This document shows, in pieces, positions 11,583 through 22,082 of a DNA stretch of 64,000 bases. Position 1 is the first letter of the stretch. Each line of letters begins with the position of its first letter. The stretch covers positions 163,390,331-163,454,330 of the forward strand of contig CM040118.1 in the NCBI GenBank assembly GCA_022559845.1, read 5' to 3'. The notes beneath the pieces were generated by a model that was given only the letters and a program-made list of their open reading frames with translations, made no database searches and was not told where the DNA came from. Origin of the DNA: Amorphophallus konjac (taxonomy: Eukaryota; Streptophyta; Magnoliopsida; Alismatales; Araceae). The translations under genes and the position numbers were made by a program.

Positions 11583-12411
11583 CCAGAGTCAGAAATTGAT
11601 TTTTTGTGGTTTTTGCTTATTCAATTTTTTTGGTTTTATTTATGTTAAATGTAATGAATTTAAACTAATGAAATGACTTAACTTATGTTTTATATGTGTG
11701 CAGAGGAAAAGAAGAACCAGGATATCTTGGCTTCAGATCAGGGCGGTGTACCAGGCACTGCTAGAGTATCAGAGAGAGAGGCTGGCTACTATGGGCTTCG
11801 GGGAAGTCCTCAGCATAGAAGTGACAAGAATGGACACGCCGCTGCTATATGCTTTGCATGAGCGATGGGATCCAGTCAGCAGGGCGTTCATCTTCCCATG
11901 GGGTCATATGATCCCCACATTGGAGGATATAGCGAGGATTACAGGGCTGAGGGTCCATGGTGCAGCGGTGACAGGTTGGACATATGGAGACTACCGAGAG
12001 CTAGCCCAGAAGCTGCTGGGGCTGGACTTAGTGAGGCTGGGGCATCCGTCATCCCAGTTATCACGATCGAGACTTCAGGAGAGCCTAGGGCTTCGAGGAG
12101 CGGCTATCGCAGTCGGGGAGCTTCCAGAGCAGCATCTTGATAGAGTGATTGAGCAGGTCCGCCTGAGGGTAGTAACGGAGGTGGGACCGGAGGGAGATAG
12201 AGTACTGCGATGCTTCTTGATCTTGTTGTTCGGGAAGCTACTGTTCCCGACCAGAGTAGATGTGATCAGTTGCAGGCTCCTGCCTTTACTGGAGGATCCT
12301 AGCAGAGTGGGCAGATACGCATGGGGAGCGGCGGTGCTCGCCTTCCTGTTCGAGTCCCTGAGCACGACCGACCGGTAGACGATGCTGGGCAGCTTCTCCC
12401 CTTTCCTTCAG

Positions 12412-13586
12412 GTAAATTCTAAACTCAAAGAGATTCTATATGCTTTTGACTACTATATGCTGACACTTGACTTCTAAAATGCAGATCTGGAGCTTCCTCT
12501 ACCTCCCAGGAATCGGGCGAACACAGATGCATCCTGGGTGGATCCCCATCACGAGGCGGTGGATTGTCGCGAGGGACACGGGATCAATCAGCAGACTGAC
12601 CAGAGCCATTCAGGATGACATAGACTCGCCCGTATGCATCGGTAAGCTCTCGAACTTGAACTCTTTTCTATATGCTCGAATGCTGCTAAATGCTTCTAAA
12701 TGCTGACATGGACTCAATTGCCTTTTCAGGTGCGCTGGACACCATATCGGGATGTGGGCCACGAGAGACAGCCATGGGTCAAGGCTTCCCTGGCATACAG
12801 TGGGCGAGACATCAGGCTGCATTGCATCAACGTCATCGAGCCCTTGCACTACCGCCTGATCTTGAGGACACGGGGAGTTCACCAGCGGGAGGTAACATTC
12901 CCTCGCAAGAACGACGAGTGCCCTGGGAAGTCTTCAAAGGGCATTAGTGGGGATATCGACTGGTGCGCCCGGAAGGCAAAGTATGTGCATGATTGGAATA
13001 AGAAGGGTCGAGCCGTGAAAGAGAGAGCCGACAGCGATGAGGCCTACCTCAAGGCCTACTCCCAGCGATATGGTGACCAGGTGTTCAGAGGCACCCGACG
13101 ACCGGTATGAACTTCTAAACTCAAACTCTTGTCTATTTAATTAAATTGAATTATATGCACTAACACTTGTTTTCTAAATGCAGCTAGACCCACAGGAACG
13201 GATCACCGAGCTCCAGGGGCTCCTCCATGCCACTATCCAGCAACGGGATGAGTACCGGACAACTTTGGAGCTCCTGGTGAGTTTTCTAAACCTTAGACTT
13301 AAATGCTTATGCTTATGATTATGCAAATGCCTGACTTTGACTTCTAAATGCAGCGGGCCGAGGGAGAGCAGAGAGCGAGACCAGATGCTCCATCCTCCTC
13401 CTCATAGCCTGCGGGTGGCAGAGCTGATCGGGATGCGGAGTTCGCTCGGGTGGTTGCTTGGGCCGAGGATGCCGAGGCTACCCTCGCGGAGCAGGTAGGA
13501 AATCAACGAGTTCCCTTAGCCTCAAATGCTTAAGATTATGCCAAAAAAATACCTAATTGAATGACTATATTGAATGCTAATGCAAG
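12412..13586 (+). repeat. Series of mutually similar introns (2-6)
   Basis: Introns 12412-12484, 12642-12729, 13105-13183, 13277-13353 and 13495-13586 resemble one another. Shared words are TTCTAAACTCAAA near the donor, TATATGC or AATGCT in the middle, and TTGACTTCTAAATGCAG at the acceptor (introns 2, 4 and 5 nearly identical there). Intron 3 carries the middle words but ends CCTTTTCAG, and intron 6 ends AATGCAAG. Sharing of intron sequence within one gene is unusual and suggests that the introns arose by copying one from another. Confidence 0.6.
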
Positions 13587-14038
13587 CGAGAGAGCTGACC
13601 CCAGCCGTGGCCGAGGTAGAGCAAGGACGGTCGGAGACAGAGAGACTCTGAGTGGAGTTGGCACATGCACGGGCCGAGGTAGAGAGACTTCAGACTGGGA
13701 CAGCGGACCTGGAGTGCTACCGGATCGAGGCCAGGGAGTCACGACGTCAGATCTTCGAGCTGAAGATAGAGCTGCGAACGATGGAGAGGACCGTGCGGAT
13801 GATGGGCCGCGGACCAGAGAGGAGCGCCTCCTAGAGTGGAGCACGGAGTGGCGTTCTGAGCATCGCCCCGAGTGGATCAGTTGCAAATTTTCTTTCCAGT
13901 TCTTCTGGCCAGCGGAGGAATGAGGAGGCGGAGCAGAAACGGCAGCGGGGAGAGGAGAGCAGCGTCATGGAGCCACCAGCGAAACGACACGAGGGTACCG
14001 GTGACAGCGACGGCCCAGGAGACAGACCGGTCGAGTGA

Positions 14039-14500
14039 CTTTGTACTCTTCTTTTCTTTTCTTTTTCTTTTTCTTTGCACTTGTACATGACTATGTAGAT
14101 GATAAATGGAATGATAGATTGAATGAAAGCATGAAAATCTTTTTTGTTTTTATTATTGTTTTTATTATGTGGATGTGTTTTTAGTATGTGGATGTATGAA
14201 TGAATGCATGGATGTGTGGGTGAACAGGTTGGGCAGAGACAGAGTGAGAGACTGGCAGGTTTTGAGCAAAGGAGAGATGGAAGAGCGAATAAAAAAAACT
14301 GCAGCAGAGCATGTAACGATCTAACGTTGGAGCGTCAGGATCATGTAACGGTCCAAGATTAAGCCGTCAGAATTGACAGTGAAGGGGAAGTAAAAACCTG
14401 CAGCAGGAAATGTAATGGTCTAATGTTGGAGCGTTAGAGAGCTATGGCGGTCCTACGATGAACCGTCAGAGGAAAACTGTGCAATTCGAGACGGATTCTG
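14039..14500. repeat. Gene-free stretch of A with palindrome cluster
   Basis: A T-rich tail follows the antisense gene (14040-14095), then GGATGTGTG/GAATGAATG-rich sequence to about 14230. Palindromes occupy 14308-14475 (for example GTAACGGTCC...GCCGTCAG and GGCGGTCCTACG...ACCGTCAG). The cluster originally lay upstream of the second antisense gene, which now starts at 27983 beyond element C. Confidence 0.6.
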
Positions 14501-14505
14501 CCGTG
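14501..14505. repeat. Target site duplication of element C, left
   Basis: CCGTG at 14501-14505 is repeated at 27781-27785, exactly at both ends of element C. Confidence 0.93.
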
Positions 14506-15119
14506 TGTTGACACCCGTTTTTAGCCCGCAAGTTGTGTCATTTCTCTTATTCATCATTTTTGATGTCCCGAATTACCCATTGTTTTGGAGCCTTCCTTGG
14601 ATGGGTTTCGAGCCCATTTCATTGTTTCATTCCCTTTGAGCCTTAGAGATCATGATTTCTTAGAGCCCTGGAGCCTATCTTATCCTCTTCCGGCTTCCAA
14701 GTAAGCTTGCAGCCCATTTTGGTTGACTCTCCATCAAGCATTCGGCCCTCTTCGTTACGCAGTTCCAAATGAGGCCCCTTTTTCATCCCCTTCTATTCCT
14801 CTATTTAAAATGTGTTCTTCACCAAAGTTGTTCATCTTTCAAATTCCTACAATTTCTACTTCTACGTCATTGGCCAGTTCTCAGCCAATTTCAAGTTATT
14901 TGTATTTTTATGGCAGACTACACTGTTCACCTACGTCCCGATATTTTTCCTATCTGTTCTCGTCATATTTTCTCTCTCTTATGATCATTTTCTCATCTTA
15001 CTTTCTTCATAAAAGTTGTTCATTTCTAAGTTATCTACAATTTCTTCTTCTACCACTTTTGCTAATTCTGCACTGTTTGGGAGATATGATCCAATTTCCA
15101 AAGTCATGCAAGGTCTTCC

Positions 15120-15215
15120 ATAAACGGTCGTGCAAATGGCCGTTTATCATTGCAAACGGTTGGTCGACGACCATTTACTCCTTAATGGTCAGTCGACCGA
15201 CCGTTAAGCCAATAA
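15120..15215. repeat. Palindrome cluster in C 5' LTR
   Basis: Nested short inverted repeats: AAACGGTCG...GGCCGTTTA, AAACGGTTGGTCGACGACC and AATGGTCAGTCGACC with GACCGTTAAG. The matching cluster in the 3' LTR (25670-25765) differs by several C/T and G/A changes and a 4-bp length change. Confidence 0.7.
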
Positions 15216-15624
15216 GAGTCCAGCCTGCTCTGGACTCTCCATAAACTTGTGCGACGGGCCTATCTTGCGGCGGCCATAACTTTTGGAATATAACTCCAAA
15301 TTGATCCCCGTTTTTTCCTACTTCTAGCCCTTTGTATTATCTTAAAGTTGATTCATAGAAATCAAATTTTGATGGGCTATATCTCTTAGAATCTTGGCTG
15401 CAATATCAGGTTTTATGTATTTTTGACCAACAAAAATTCTGTCAGATTAGGCTCCGGGCTCTTCTTGCGGTGGGAATATCTTTCAGATCCTTCCACCAAA
15501 AAGAGTCCTGTTTTCTCCTATGTCTTATCTTGACTATTATCTCGAGAATGATCCAAAAATCTTGAGATTTGGTGGACTCTATCTTCTGGAATCGTGGGAG
15601 AAAGTTGGGGGTTTCACCACTTTT

Positions 15625-15633
15625 CTATATAAA
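15625..15633 (+). promoter_or_regulatory. TATA box of C 5' LTR
   Basis: CTATATAAA about 410 bp downstream of the palindrome cluster. It is preserved in the 3' LTR at 26176-26184. Confidence 0.7.
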
Positions 15634-17237
15634 CCTGCCCAGATTTTCTGTGCGATGGGGGCGTGTTTTCGAAGCGACAGTGAAGCCATGTCTAATTGTC
15701 TTCATCCTCCTTTGACCCTAGCCGGAAGACGGAAGTATAAGCTTCGTTTTGGTTCCTTATTTTCTCAATTTCATCAACGTTTGCCCTCTCAACTTCGCCC
15801 CTACTTTTGGCAAATCATCACAGTTTACTGATTTCTGCTACAAAGTCCACGACGGGGCCTGTTCATCAAGTCGGGGCAGAGTCATGCTTCATCCTTTTTG
15901 TCATCCCTCAACTCCATCTTGAAGAGGGGAGTATTAGCTTCACGTTGATTATATGTTTGCCTCATTTCTCATATCTTTTCTCCCTCTTTCAAGCTCCAAC
16001 TTTTGAGGTTTCGCCACACTATTCTGCACTTTGCTGAAAGTCAGATTTCTTGCGACGGGGGCATGTTTGCATCGCCGGTGCGAGGCCGTGGGCCACTCTT
16101 GATCCGTCCTTTCAACTCCAGGCTCTAGAGGGAATTATAATTTTTGTGTTCCTTGGTTTTGGGCTCATTACCTCGTCATCTTCATGCATGTTTTTGTCCA
16201 TGAGTTTTGCACTTTCATTCTATTTTTACACAGTCATTTTTCTGCCATGTTCTGCACCCCTCTATTTTCTTGTGTTTTCCACCCGACTTTTCACTGGTCT
16301 CTTCCCCATTTTAAACCCTACCTTTTACTCTAGTTTCACCACAACATTCCCACCTTTCCATAGCATCCACTCTTTCCTCTTTTGGTGTTCTATCTTGTGA
16401 GATATTCATCATTCTTTGAGTCCACTTTGTGCACTATTCTGCATTTTCTGCACAGTCTGCATTTTTTGCCAAATCTCCAGTGTCATAACTTTCTGTCCCA
16501 ACCTCTTTTTGGAGTGATTCTTGTTCCTAATTATTCACAACACCCAAGTCTTCTGTCATATCAAATTTCTCCTCATTTGGACTTCATTTGCTTCTCTATT
16601 TGCATCAGTCTTTGCACCCACTTTACACTATTTGCACAATTTTTCTTGTGACATGCATTTTTGCACCTTGTTTATCTATGTTCATCATGACATATTAAAT
16701 CAATCTCTTCACTCTAGTCTCATCACAATATATACACCTATTGTTTGCACCCTTCTATAGGGGTTAAAAACCCTCCCCCGGTAAGTTTACCCTCAATCTT
16801 TCATGCTACTTTATACACTTGGGCAGATTCCTACACTTAGCATTTTTTAATGGGTTTTGCATCTTATTTTTTGTTTATTTTACAGGAAAGCATGGAAAGT
16901 GAGGCCCTTACCTTCTAGTCGGCTGAAAGGAGAGGAGGGGTAATCCACAAATCCCCGCATCTTGATATTGAGCGCGATCATCCTCTTTTTTCAAGGTACA
17001 CAGCATAAATAATATTTCATATCCTTTGGTGTTGTTATTCCTTGGTGGCGATCACGGTATTCTTCTACATCCTTTGTCGCCTTTTTAATGATTGTATGAT
17101 CATGCTACCATCTTCACATAGTCACATATTCATGTTATTCACTTGATTGGTGAACATATGCCTTCATGCTTATTCATGTGATTTGTGGGATCGGCACGCA
17201 TATACACATCCACATTTTCCACATCCGCACCCCTTTT

Positions 17238-17256
17238 TGGCAATCACGGTGGGACC
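17238..17256 (+). promoter_or_regulatory. Primer-binding site of element C
   Basis: TGGCAATCACGGTGGGACC begins 8 nt after the 5' LTR. It starts with TGG, as needed to pair with a tRNA CCA end, and nearly equals the A site TGGCGATCATGGTGGGAC. I did not assign the tRNA. Confidence 0.8.
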
Positions 17257-18050
17257 TCTAGTGCCCATCACTTTGTCCATGGTTTCTTGCGATCTTGGTG
17301 TGTATATTCATGTTTAGATAGCATTTCATATCTTCATATTGTTCATCTTGTTTGCATCCATCTTGTTATGTTTGCTTGTGTTCAGTATATCTTGATTTGC
17401 TAATTTTAGGCTAGAAATTACATGCACTCCGGTGCACATAGGATCATGCATATTTGCATATTGTAGTTGCATTCCTCTCGGTAAGTGATCCTCTCGCTCC
17501 CATATTCCTTGGGCTCGACTAGGTGATCTTATCCGGGACCTCCATAAGTCCCCGCGAGCCGTGGATTCCCACACGGACGTCGGGCCGGTTGTATCTTTCC
17601 ACCCCTTAGGCTTGCATTTGCATACGTTGTGAAGGAGTTAACCCTAGTCAACCCAAAGTTTGGACCTTATTCCCTATAAGATACCTATCTTGAGGGAATT
17701 AATCTTAATTTAAAGACATTTAAAGGCCCACCAAAACTTTGACAATAAAATATTTCCCATCATATTAACTTGGTTGACTTGGGTGAAATCCTGCATATTG
17801 TTTGTGTTGTTTGGGCTTGTCCAAGCCCATTTGTGTCATTTTATGTTGCATCCCCACTATCCATATAGGTTTTGTCATTAGGCCCACTTAGGCTAGTCCA
17901 TTCTCTGTGTCCATTTGTCTAGTCACATTGTCCTGGGTCCTTTTTTCCCCTTTGCATTATTGAGTCAGCCCCCTCTCTAATTCTTGAGCCCTTTTACTTC
18001 CCTCATTGTATTCCCTTGATTTTTCCTGTATAAAGTCTTCATTTGCCTTC
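17257..18050 (+). mobile_element. Element C leader with conserved block
   Basis: Noncoding leader between primer site and gag. It contains a block (about 17400-17605) shared with A's leader (45190-45400). Within it, 33 nt at 17561-17593 are identical to the complement of 45205-45237. The block includes GTGGATTCCCAC, able to form a hairpin. A packaging or dimerisation role is a guess. Confidence 0.65.
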
Positions 18051-19790
18051 ATGGAGCGCCATTTTTCTCCTGTACATTATCCTTCTTCTTCCCCGTCTTC
18101 CTATGCCCGCATGGATTCCTCTTCCCACGCGGGCCCATCTCCTCGTGGCCCTTTCGACTCACAAGCAAATCTCATGGCCCACTTATCACCTCTTGTTTGC
18201 CAAATAGACCCGGTCCAGGCCCAAAAACACACTGCTAGTCATCTTAATGGGCCTCATTCATCTAATGTGCCTCATTCCTTTAATGGGCCATATTCCTCGA
18301 GTGGCCCATCTTCCTTTAATGGGTCCCATCATCTTAGTAGGCCGTATTCCTTCAATGGGCCTCATCCTTCTAACGGGCCCCCCTTTTCTTCGCTTAATGG
18401 GCCCTCTTCCTTTAACGGGCCTTCTTATTCTCTTAATGTGCCTACTTCTCTTAATAGGCTCGCTCCTTCTACCCATGTTGCTGCTGGCCCAATGGGTCCT
18501 CATTCTTATGATCATGATCCTTCCAGGCCCATGCATCCTTCTATTCCTGGAATTGGCTTTTCTTCTTTTCAGTCTGGATCCCCTTATCTGGCCCAATACC
18601 ACAATCCGGGTGCAAATCCACATTCTCTTGCTCAGGCTGGCTTGCATCCTTCTCAGTCTCTCCCTATCGAGGATATGATTGCTCAAACCTAACGCCAATT
18701 TGATGAGCTACAACACCGAATTGATCCCAGATCTTCTTTGAATGTCTCGTTTACATTCCAAGGTCTTCAGCTTCCACCGCGTCTACAAATTCCTACATAT
18801 CGCCGCTATAGTGGGGCCGGTGACCCTTATGTGCACTTGAAGGAGTTTCATTGTGAGTCAACCCAATTCCGACATGACCAACACTTGATGGCTTATTTAT
18901 TTGGTCTGTCGTTAGAAGGCCCAACTCAGGATTAGTTCTTTTCTTTTCCGCAAGAGCAAGTTGTGGATTTTCAAGTCGTTCAAGAGAAGTTTCTTCAGCA
19001 ATTTGAAGACCAGGTTGGGCCCAAGCGCTCTATAGTTGATTTGGCCCATGAGAAGATGAAGCCCGACGAGGAGTTCTCGACCTTTGCCGACCGCTGGCAT
19101 CGCCTGGCCGCGCAAGTCCCGGGGCATATTCTAGAGGGAGAACAGATCAAAATGCTCATTTCTAATGCAACGCCCGAGTACCACTTTGTCTTAGCCCTCA
19201 ACGATATCACGTCATGGCAACATCTTTATAGTCGGGCCCGCTTCATCCGCCAACAACGTCTAGTTTCCCTTGACCCCGAGTCTCCTTCACCTTCTACGCC
19301 CACATACGCCTCCTATCCATCATATCCCACATATACATCCACATATCCCTCCACATACCATTCCATGAGTCAGCCTTCTGCTCCCCCACACCCATATACC
19401 TCCACATATCCCTCCACATATCAACCCTCCATGAGTCAGTCTTCCGCCTCTTCATACCCCCATGAACCTACACCTCCGGTCAAGGAGACATCACACCCCG
19501 AGCAGGTAGATGCCGTCCACATACCACCCACCTCCCTTTCCACTCCACATATGCCTCCACTGAGTCATTCCACTAGTTGCCATGTGCCTTTGCCTTCGCA
19601 ACCCCCGCTTCCTTCTCCACTTCCCTCTCCACCATCTCATACCCCTCAACATTCACCTTGCTTGAAGCGGGCTACTCGTTCTCCGTTGCCGGAGTCGTTT
19701 ACTGGTATTTTCAGGGCTTTGATGGCCACTCACGTGTTGTTGCTCCCTCCGATTGTGCCTTGCCGACCCACGGTTGGGGATATGCTTTAA
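18051..19790 (+). pseudogene. Element C Gag, broken by two stops
   Basis: One frame runs from ATG 18051 (MERHFSPVHYP) to 19790 with TAA near 18690 and TAG at 18933-18935. The N-terminal third is low complexity with S-x-N-G-P repeats (18240-18440). The retrotrans_gag core follows: YRRYSGAGDPYVHLKEF, LMAYLFGLSLEGP, VGPKRSIVDLAHEKMKPDEE, FADRWHRLAAQVPGH and LYSRARFIRQQ. It aligns with A's Gag. Next come Y/S/T/P-rich repeats (19300-19460), then proline-rich sequence. Shortly after the stop, FCNYHRQQGHLVEDCPKF (about 19793-19846) preserves the CxxHx4GHx4C knuckle. Confidence 0.85.
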
Positions 19791-20636
19791 TTTTGTAATT
19801 ATCATCGCCAGCAGGGGCATTTGGTTGAGGACTGCCCCAAATTCTGAAAGTATGTTTATGGCTTAGAAGATGATAAGAGGATTGATTGGGCCGCCATGCA
19901 TAAGGTTGTTCTACATCTCCGTAAGCATCAATAGCAACAAGCAGCGACGCCCAGGCAGTCGTCTCTACAGAACCATGGACACCCCTGTGATTCTTTATCG
20001 GACATTGCACCTGCTCCGCCGCCTACTCCATTACATGTTCCCTCTGCTATGCTTTTGTTCACCTCGTTGCCTACCTCATCACCATCTTCATCTCCACCTA
20101 CCCAATCACCATCTCCTACTCCTATCTCGGCTCCATCGCCTCCACAAACCCAAGCCTCTGCTCAGGCTAGTGCTCCCATTACCACCACTTCATCCACCCC
20201 CGCTTCTACTCCCGACGTCGCCCGACGCGTTATGTCGATACGCCGACGGTGGGCGCCGTGACCCTCCTCTTCACCCTCTTCATCATCATCTCCACCATCT
20301 CCCTTCTCATCATTTCCACCACCACCACCATCCTCTCCACCACTATCCTCATTGCCCGAGCCTAAGCTAGTTGCACCTCCACCTTCACCTTTACCCCCTC
20401 CTACACCTCCACCTTTGCCCTTACCTCCACTTGATCCTGTTATTGCCGCTATCCCTCCACCACTCACATTTCCCTTACCCCCACTTACGCCTTCAAAACC
20501 TTCACCTCCGCCTTCCAAACCTATTACTTCCATTTCTTCCCCATCCACTTCCACCTCACGGAGCGGGTGTGCGCCACCTACGGTGCCCATTGGATCTGGC
20601 CTCCAGGGAGACGACAAGCCAAGGCAGGACAATTCA
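19791..20636 (+). pseudogene. Element C nucleocapsid knuckle and proline-rich linker
   Basis: Just past the Gag stop lies the knuckle CNYHRQQGHLVEDC followed by DDKRIDWAAMHKVV, which matches GQRIDWAEMHRAI in A's Gag. A long C-rich, proline-coding linker follows (20040-20540), corresponding to the proline-rich segment between knuckle and protease in A (36500-36900). In-frame stops and frameshifts show that it is not translated as one piece. The opposite-strand glycine-rich frame is a shadow. Confidence 0.6.
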
Positions 20637-22082
20637 ATGTCTGCTCTACATTTTAATATTCAAGATTTCATTTACCGGATGCCGATATGCGTCCTGGTCC
20701 CTGGCTGTTTTGGGGATGATGAGCCTACACTTTTGAAGATGGTTGCCAAGAAAGGCTCTCGTGCACTAGTGCCAGTTTCTTCTCGAGCGAGGCTGGTGGC
20801 AATCCCTTTGCTCGTCGGAGGTTTCACTATTAATGTTGTTATTACCTATCGCTCGATTGCTATTCAGTTCACTAGCCAAGAGGGGTTCTCTACTCAGATT
20901 GTGCTAACTCATACGGCCGCCAAGAGCTTGATGGATTCCCTATTCAAGGGGTAATTGGCCGTAGCTTCTACATTTTCCAAGAACATTCTACAGTTGTTAT
21001 GTAATCTTCCTCGGTTTATTAGTGTGCCGACCACATCAACGTCGCGCATTACACTCCCTCGGCTTCATCCCGCTCTTTTAGTATGGGAGTTATGCTTCAT
21101 GCCCGATTGCCAAGGGGAGATGCCTAATCTCATGCTACTAGTGCCAAGTGACAAAACTCCGTGGTTTTCTGATATTCATTCATTTGGGGAGTTATCTGTC
21201 CAAGAATGTTCATCTACAGTTGTTAGCACCGGGTGTCTAGGGGCAACCGCCCCGATAAGGCTGCATGTTCACAGTCGGGCCAGGCCATCTGTCAGGTGGA
21301 CCCGTTATTTGAGAAGCTATTGCAGATTGAGAAAGCCGAAGGTCCGAGTCCGCGCCAGGCGGATCCATGTTCAAGAAGTGTCAGCTAAGAAGCGGCAGCG
21401 GTGTAAGTTTGAGGGCCGTCAATTGTGCACTCATGGGTCCACTTCTCCGTCTTCCCCTCCTCTCCAATCATCCTTTCTTCTACTCAACTCCCATCCCTGG
21501 GTGGTGTACCTCCCTTCCTCTAATCCAATTTCTATGATCTTCTCCTCTCTTTTCGGGTCCGCAAACCCCCATTCTTATTTCTCCACTCATCCGGAGTCTC
21601 CAGATCCTCCGTTCTCTCATGATTTTAGGCCTCGACCTATGTCATCCTTTCATCCCTATTTCGGGACTTCTTCTGATCCTTCTCTTCTGGTATCCCCGGG
21701 CTCTACTTCTGATCCTTCCCCGACCATGTCGGGTGATTACCCTTTTCTTTCCCCGACCCTGTCGGGTGACCATCATTCTTCTTCCACAACCCTATCGGGT
21801 GTCTATCATTTTCTTCCCCTTCGTTGGCGGGTGATTCTCATTCTCCTTCCCCGACCCTGTCGGGTGATTCTAATTCCTTTTCTCCGACCACGTCGGATGA
21901 TCACTCCTCTTCCCCCTTATCTTTGCCACAATCTTCTTATGGTTTGTCTATTCTTTCTGTGTCACCCTTTCGGGGTCATTACCCTTTTTCATGCTGTTTT
22001 CGAGGCTTTAGTCCACCTGATCTCAATTAATCTCTGTTCATTCTGTATTCAATTCCTTGTTATCAGGGCCTCTATGCCTTAA
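20637..22082 (+). pseudogene. Unrecognised reading frame in the place of pol (element C)
   Basis: One frame from ATG 20637 to 22082 has a single stop (TAA at 20952-20954). It follows the proline-rich linker, where A has protease and RT. No DTG, YxDD, RNase H or integrase motif is present. The first part includes FIYRMPICVLVPGCFGDD and RARLVAIPLLVGGFTINVVI. The second part is basic (RVRARRIHVQE), then serine/proline-rich with PSPTLSGD-type tandem repeats at 21700-21910. It may be a remnant of replaced pol sequence, a captured sequence or chance. I do not recognise it. Confidence 0.4.
21700..21910 (+). repeat. Tandem repeat with CCGAC/GTCGG hairpins
   Basis: Five to six copies of a roughly 35-55-nt unit, each containing CCCGACCCTGTCGGGTG or a variant. 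Each is a small hairpin and encodes PSPTLSGD-like peptides. Confidence 0.7.

Larger units (their letters stand above)
11050..14038 (+). pseudogene. Antisense spliced gene: plant mobile domain (aminotransferase-like) plus coiled coil
   Basis: This gene runs opposite to element A, between pol and the 3' LTR. Likely exons are 11050-11313, 11704-12411, 12485-12641, 12730-13104, 13184-13276, 13354-13494 and about 13586-14038 (the last part may contain a further intron). Exon 1 encodes a basic/acidic N-terminus. Exon 2 carries the plant mobile domain: HERWDPVSRAFIFPWGHM, PTLEDIARITGLRVHG, then a hydrophobic RCFLILLFGKLLF segment. Exons 3-4 continue with WIPITRRW and VRWTPYR. Exons 5-7 are coiled-coil-like and end RPVE before TGA at 14036. 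Introns have GT-AG ends and are 73-92 nt, except intron 1 at 390 nt. Damage: TAG at 12376 and 13405, TGA in the last exon, and a one-base mismatch at the exon 3/4 junction. Plant mobile domain proteins (MAIN/MAIL type) occur both as host genes and within retroelements. Confidence 0.8.
14506..17229 (+). repeat. Element C 5' LTR
   Basis: Starts TGTTGACACCCG and ends CACATCCGCA. It has a palindrome cluster at 15120-15215 and a TATA box at 15625. The 17 kb end contains a T-rich R/U5 region, a GGGGTTAAAAACCC palindrome near 16757, and the primer-site-like word TGGCGATCACGG near 17046. Partner at 25053-27780. Confidence 0.92.

Noticed and set aside
18258..18698. Minus-strand basic open frame
   Set aside because: It is a shadow of the SxNGP repeats of C's Gag.
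20162..20632. Glycine-rich minus-strand open frame of 156 codons
   Set aside because: It is the reverse strand of the proline-coding linker of C's Gag.
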